19,976 nucleotides of DNA from assembly GCA_012513595.1 (NCBI GenBank), contig JAAZBY010000501.1:1-19976 (forward strand), written 5' to 3'. The notes below the pieces were generated by a model, which saw only the letters and a list, made by a program, of their open reading frames with translations, was not told the DNA's origin and ran no database searches. The translations under genes and the position numbers were made by a program. Shown here in pieces: positions 16,460 through 19,976 of this stretch; the first letter of the stretch is position 1, and every line of letters starts with the position of its first letter. The DNA comes from Chloroflexota bacterium. GTDB lineage: Bacteria > Chloroflexota > Anaerolineae > UBA1429.

Positions 16460-18631
16460 TCAGTAGACGACGCGCCACTCCCCGTCCTGGGCGGAGAGGA
16501 TCCAGTAGCCGCGCCCCGGGAGCAGGGCGTCCAGAGTGTTTGACCAGGCAGCCGCCCCGCAGTCGTAGTGGCGCCAGAGCGGTGCATCCCCGGCGGCGTA
16601 GGCATAGACCAACCCCGTGCCGCCGGTGGCGGCACAGAGCGAATCGGCCAACGACCCGGAAGCGCCGGCAGGGTAGGCGGCGAGCGTCCACCCTGCGGCC
16701 AAGGGGATGGTCGTCTCGGCCGGCACGCGCCCGAGCGGCCGCAACAGCGCCGACTGGGAGGCCAGCACCCAAAAGCCGACTGTGTTGTCGAGCGCGTCCA
16801 GATCGCTGGCGGGCGGCGCGGCGGGGTCGTAGACGCGCCAGCTGCCCTGCTGCCAGGCGTAGACGAGGGAGTAGCCCCCGGCAATACTGGTAAGTACCGC
16901 TTCGATAGCCGGGTCGGGCGGGGCTACGGTTAACGAGACAAGATTCCAGCCCGGCTGCAGGGGGATCTCTTGCGCGCGCAGGACGGAGACCACGGCTGGG
17001 TCGCTCGTGGACGTGCCGCACGCACTGCTTACGACGCAGCGGTACTGCTGCCCGTCAGCGCCCAGGCCGAGGATCGGGGTGTCGTAGGTGTTGCCGGCGG
17101 CCCCTGGGATGGGCACGAACGTCGTGCCGCCGTCGGTGCTGGCCTCCCACTGGTAGGTGAGGCCCTCCCCCTCAGTGGCCACAAGCAGGCGGGCGCTGGC
17201 GCCCTCTTCCACGGTCTGGTCCTGCGGGTGCGCGGTGAGCAGGGGGGCGGGGAGGATGGCTAGGGAGGCCTCCTGGGAGGTGAGGGTGCCGCAGCCGCTC
17301 GTGATCAGGCAGCGGTAGGTGCCGGCGTCCTGCGGCGTCGCGGCCGTTAGCGTCAGCTGCGGGCTAGTGGCCCCGCTGAGGCCGTTGCCGTCGGCGAGGG
17401 ACAGGTAGCCCGCGCCAAGGTCACGCTGCCACTGGTAGGTGAGGCTCTCGCCGCTGGCCGATACGGCAAAGGTTGCGCCTGCGCCGCTGCAGACGATCTG
17501 CGGCCCGGGCTGGGCGACGATGTCGGCGCCAGAGGCAACTTCGAGGGTGGCCGGGTAAGTGTAGGCCACGCCGCAGGTGCCGCTCACCAGGCAGCGGACG
17601 GAGGTGCCGCTGTCTGTCGAAGCGAGCGGGTTGGTCTCGTAGAGGGGGCTGTTGGTGCCGACGTTCTGCCAGGGGGTGCCCTGGCGCGTCTGCCACTGGT
17701 AAGAGAGGGCCTCGCCCGCGGCCTGTACAGAAAAGGCGGCCTTGGCGCCCGCGCAGACCGACGCACTGGCGGGATGCTGCACGATCTCTGTGGGCAGCGT
17801 GGGCGGCGCGACGCGTTTGGTGATGAGGACCGCGTCGAGGTAGGCGATCTGGTTGTTCACCCGACCGTGGAATGAGACGGCACACGTCGACGCGAACAGG
17901 GGCGAGTGCGCTATCGGGGCGAACGGCTCGTGGACCCATTGCTTGAGGGAGTTATCGTACTCGGCCAGCAGGAGCGGGTCACCCGACCCCTCCAGGTACA
18001 CGCGGTAGTAGGATGTGTCGATGTTGGTGACCGTGGAGTACCGGTAGTACTCGATGGTCAGCTCTTGGGCGTCGGAGCAGTCAAACAGGGGGGTGCGCAG
18101 GACGCCGCCGCTGGACGTGGCCTTCATGTTGTATCCGCCAGCCGGGGAAGGGGAGGCTAGACTGCGGGCCCAGCCGGTGTTGTCCCAGTCAGCCGGGACG
18201 GCGCCCCCCTCAAAGTGCTCCTCAACGACGGTGACCAGGCCGGAGGCCACCTGCGTGGTGGTGGCGGAGGCCCATTCCGAGTATGGCGAGGTGGTGATAG
18301 CGGCCACCGCGCGGACGCGGTAGGTGTACTGGGTGCAGGGCGTGCGGCCGCTGTCGACGAAGGAGGTCAAGTCAGGGCCGAGCAAAGTTGGGGACGAGAA
18401 GTTGGCCCCGCCGTCCAGGGAGCGAGCCACGTGGTAGCCGGTTTCGCCGCTGGAGTTATCCGTCCAGGTGAGGTGAATCTCGGTGGGAGAGACGACCTCG
18501 GCGACCAGGTTGGTAGGGGCGGCGAGTTCCTGGCGCAAGGGCATGACCGCCCGGGCGGGGCCTGCGGAGGCACCCAGAGCGACGAGTGCGCAGGCGAAGA
18601 ACAGGCCGAGCCGCAGGCTGTGCAGATGCAT
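16460..18631 (-). CDS. Large exported protein: FN3, jelly-roll-like, three Ig-like domains, PGWNL module
   Basis: The protein has 723 residues. The ATG at 18629-18631 is preferred: GAGGAG lies 10 nt upstream, while the GTG at 18638-18640 is only 1 nt from it. The signal peptide is about 1-28 (LGLFFACALVALGASAGPARA). An FN3 domain follows (about 37-128, APTNLVAEVVSPTEIHLTW...). A beta-rich region (about 133-275, VVEEHFEGGAVPADWDNTGW...) resembles choice-of-anchor or MAM-like jelly-rolls. Three Ig-like repeats (about 282-366, 370-460, 464-550) share 'QHP...VCAGA.A.F.V.A.GE.L.YQWQ' and paired cysteines. A doubled PGWNL module (about 556-723) ends the protein. It is a secreted surface protein, probably adhesive; the ligand is unknown. 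This is the first gene of the same-strand surface-protein series, with 127 bp to the next gene and a possible promoter near 18825. Confidence 0.87.
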   Translation of the reverse strand: MHLHSLRLGLFFACALVALGASAGPARAVMPLRQELAAPTNLVAEVVSPTEIHLTWTDNSSGETGYHVARSLDGGANFSSPTLLGPDLTSFVDSGRTPCTQYTYRVRAVAAITTSPYSEWASATTTQVASGLVTVVEEHFEGGAVPADWDNTGWARSLASPSPAGGYNMKATSSGGVLRTPLFDCSDAQELTIEYYRYSTVTNIDTSYYRVYLEGSGDPLLLAEYDNSLKQWVHEPFAPIAHSPLFASTCAVSFHGRVNNQIAYLDAVLITKRVAPPTLPTEIVQHPASASVCAGAKAAFSVQAAGEALSYQWQTRQGTPWQNVGTNSPLYETNPLASTDSGTSVRCLVSGTCGVAYTYPATLEVASGADIVAQPGPQIVCSGAGATFAVSASGESLTYQWQRDLGAGYLSLADGNGLSGATSPQLTLTAATPQDAGTYRCLITSGCGTLTSQEASLAILPAPLLTAHPQDQTVEEGASARLLVATEGEGLTYQWEASTDGGTTFVPIPGAAGNTYDTPILGLGADGQQYRCVVSSACGTSTSDPAVVSVLRAQEIPLQPGWNLVSLTVAPPDPAIEAVLTSIAGGYSLVYAWQQGSWRVYDPAAPPASDLDALDNTVGFWVLASQSALLRPLGRVPAETTIPLAAGWTLAAYPAGASGSLADSLCAATGGTGLVYAYAAGDAPLWRHYDCGAAAWSNTLDALLPGRGYWILSAQDGEWRVVY

Positions 18632-19148
18632 CGCGGCCACACTCCTCTTGCTCCGAATCAGTACCCATCAGTTGGACAGAAGGCAATACGACCAACAGAA
18701 GAGACCGAACCAGGGCCCAGAGTGTGCCCGCCCGCAGCCGAGAGAGAGGGGACAAAGGCTGACGAAGCGGAGCAGCCGGCAGCAGATCGCGTTCGCACAG
18801 TACGAGACCAACAATTATGCACCGATTATACTACCAGACTGACGATCTGCGACACAAGATAGGAGAATTCTAACCAAACACATACATCTGAGGCGTCAGG
18901 CTGCGCAGCGTACGCGGGACGCTGGTGCGAAGCGCAAGGGCGGCCTGCCCGGGCCCCGGTAGTGCGGGTCGTGCTGGGGCGGCGGCCTGCGCGAGCAGCG
19001 CCAGGCAGGGGTGTTTACGGAGCAGGAGCAGCCGGTGAGGGAGGCACGGACAAGCACTAGAGCGGGGGATCTGGGGAAGACCAACCTGGCCCTTTCGGCG
19101 AAAAGTGAGTTGGCCGTGACAGGTGAGGCAGGGGCAGCCGCTCCGCGA
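18632..19148. other. Intergenic region between the surface-protein locus and the CRISPR trailer
   Basis: This stretch of about 517 bp has no supported gene. The part nearest 18631 holds the leader and the AT-richer candidate promoter. From about 18890 to 19148 the DNA is GC-rich, with open frames on both strands. None has a recognisable motif or a good ribosome binding site, and those running into the array are created by the repeats. No clear terminator or cas gene remnant was seen next to the first repeat. Confidence 0.6.
18825..18830 (-). promoter_or_regulatory. Candidate -10 element upstream of the surface-protein genes
   Basis: A perfect TATAAT reads on the minus strand in an AT-richer patch (about 18800-18885), roughly 190 bp upstream of the first surface-protein ATG. 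The -35 match at 17 bp is poor (GTCGCA), so this is tentative. Confidence 0.4.
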
Positions 19149-19972
19149 CGGTCCATCCCCACGCGCGTGGGGAAAACGTCGCCCCCGGCGTGCGATGGTC
19201 CTGCCACGCCGGTCCATCCCCACGCGCGTGGGGAAAACGAATCAGAAGCGCCGTTTATCAAATGGGCATTCGGTCCATCCCCACGCGCGTGGGGAAAACA
19301 ACCGAAAAGTGCAAAGCCGCAGGAGGAAAACCGGTCCATCCCCACGCGAGTGGGGAAAACGGTCAAGCGCGTTCTGCGCGGTTGCGCCCCCGCGGTCCAT
19401 CCCCACGCGCGTGGGGAAAACAGCTCCGGCGGCCAGGGCGGGGTGGCCCCGTTCGGTCCATCCCCACGCGCGTGGGGAAAGCTGGGGGAAGACGAGGCTG
19501 GGCACCCTGCTCTGCGGTCCATCCCCACGCGCGTGGGGAAAACTCGGCCTTGCCTTCGACGTAGACGCGCGCCATCGGTCCATCCCCACGCGCGTGGGGA
19601 AAACGCCGTGGGGGACAGACGGGCGGAAATCCTGCGCGGTCCATCCCCACGCGCGTGGGGAAAACGAATACCGGGGGCGCAACCCATCCCGAGACGGCCG
19701 GTCCATCCCCACGCGCGTGGGGAAAACGGCAATGTAGTCCTCGCCCACGGCCAGGAGTTGCGGTCCATCCCCACGCGCGTGGGGAAAACTAGTCGATCGG
19801 CCCGTGCGCAAGCACCCGCTCCGGTCCATCCCCACGCGCGTGGGGAAAACCGACCAGCCCATCTTGCCCGCCACCGCCATGTCGGTCCATCCCCACGCGC
19901 GTGGGGAAAACTGCGTGGCTGAGTTCTCGGGGCGTGCGGTACGCGGTCCATCCCCACGCGCGTGGGGAAAAC
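19149..19972 (-). CRISPR. Type I-E-like CRISPR array, 14 repeats and 13 complete spacers, running off the window
   Basis: A 29-bp repeat starts at 19149, 19210, 19271, 19332, 19393, 19454, 19515, 19576, 19637, 19699, 19761, 19822, 19883 and 19944. Spacers are 32 bp except two of 33 (19666-19698 and 19728-19760). On the plus strand the repeat begins CGGTCCAT, has the perfect palindrome CCCCACGCGCGTGGGG in the middle and ends AAAAC. Read on the minus strand it begins GTTTTCCCC and ends GGGGATGGACCG. This matches the orientation and shape of type I-E repeats (E. coli style, Cas6e hairpin, 8-nt 5' handle ATGGACCG). Transcription is therefore predicted on the minus strand, with the leader beyond 19976. 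Repeats 4 and 6 each carry one substitution; the rest are identical. No cas gene is in the window, so the type call rests on the repeat alone. Confidence 0.97.
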
Positions 19973-19976
19973 GGTG

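Noticed and set aside
18890..19148. Possible transposase or other gene remnant beside the CRISPR trailer
   Set aside because: Frames on both strands were read. Short stretches such as GKTNLA or GPGRPPL are suggestive, but no extended motif, start signal or inverted repeat supports a gene or insertion sequence.
19011..19957. Long open frames on both strands with repeated HPHARGEN, SIPTRVGKT or FPTRVGMDR peptides
   Set aside because: They are translations of the CRISPR repeats. The 61-bp unit shifts frame by one each time, which generates three rotating peptides. No ribosome binding site or real domain is present.

Overview
This GC-rich window looks like a bacterial chromosome fragment, most likely from the Chloroflexota (Anaerolineae or Thermomicrobia-like). 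That assignment is inferred from gene style only: signal-peptide proteins built of Calx-beta, cadherin-like and Ig-like repeats, C-terminal LYLPLV-type tails and 'PGWNL' modules. No rRNA or tRNA was found. Start codons were mostly settled by clear GGAGG-type ribosome binding sites.

Left part (1-5520): the 3' end of an enolase-superfamily sugar-acid dehydratase of the galactonate dehydratase type. Next comes a promoter driving a small PD-(D/E)XK-like nuclease-fold gene and hpt (hypoxanthine phosphoribosyltransferase), closed by a strong terminator. A convergent glgX (glycogen debranching enzyme) follows, and diverging from it is a DegT/DnrJ/EryC1/StrS-type PLP aminotransferase.

Centre (5628-10275): a coenzyme B12-dependent diol/glycerol dehydratase in two genes. 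The large and medium subunits are fused into one 745-residue chain, and a separate small subunit follows. No reactivase or microcompartment gene is in view. In an ungapped alignment with diol dehydratase the catalytic residues are kept, but the residue matching Gln336 is Ala. A phosphoethanolamine-methyltransferase-like enzyme (minus strand) and an aldo/keto reductase follow.

Right-centre (10353-18631, all minus): a small membrane protein behind a textbook promoter, a HAD-family hydrolase, and five consecutive exported proteins. These five share modules: an N-terminal 'LPSSFWG' domain in three, a C-terminal doubled 'PGWNL...GYW' module in two, and a C-terminal 'LPLV' tail in two. One has a C-terminal transmembrane anchor and overlaps the stop of the preceding large gene (ATGA). 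It reads as a locus for a modular cell-surface or adhesion structure.

Right end (19149 to the window edge): a type I-E-like CRISPR array with 14 repeats of 29 bp and 13 complete spacers. By repeat orientation it is transcribed on the minus strand. The leader and any cas genes should therefore lie beyond the right edge, and the trailer end faces the surface-protein locus. The roughly 517 bp between them hold no recognisable gene.
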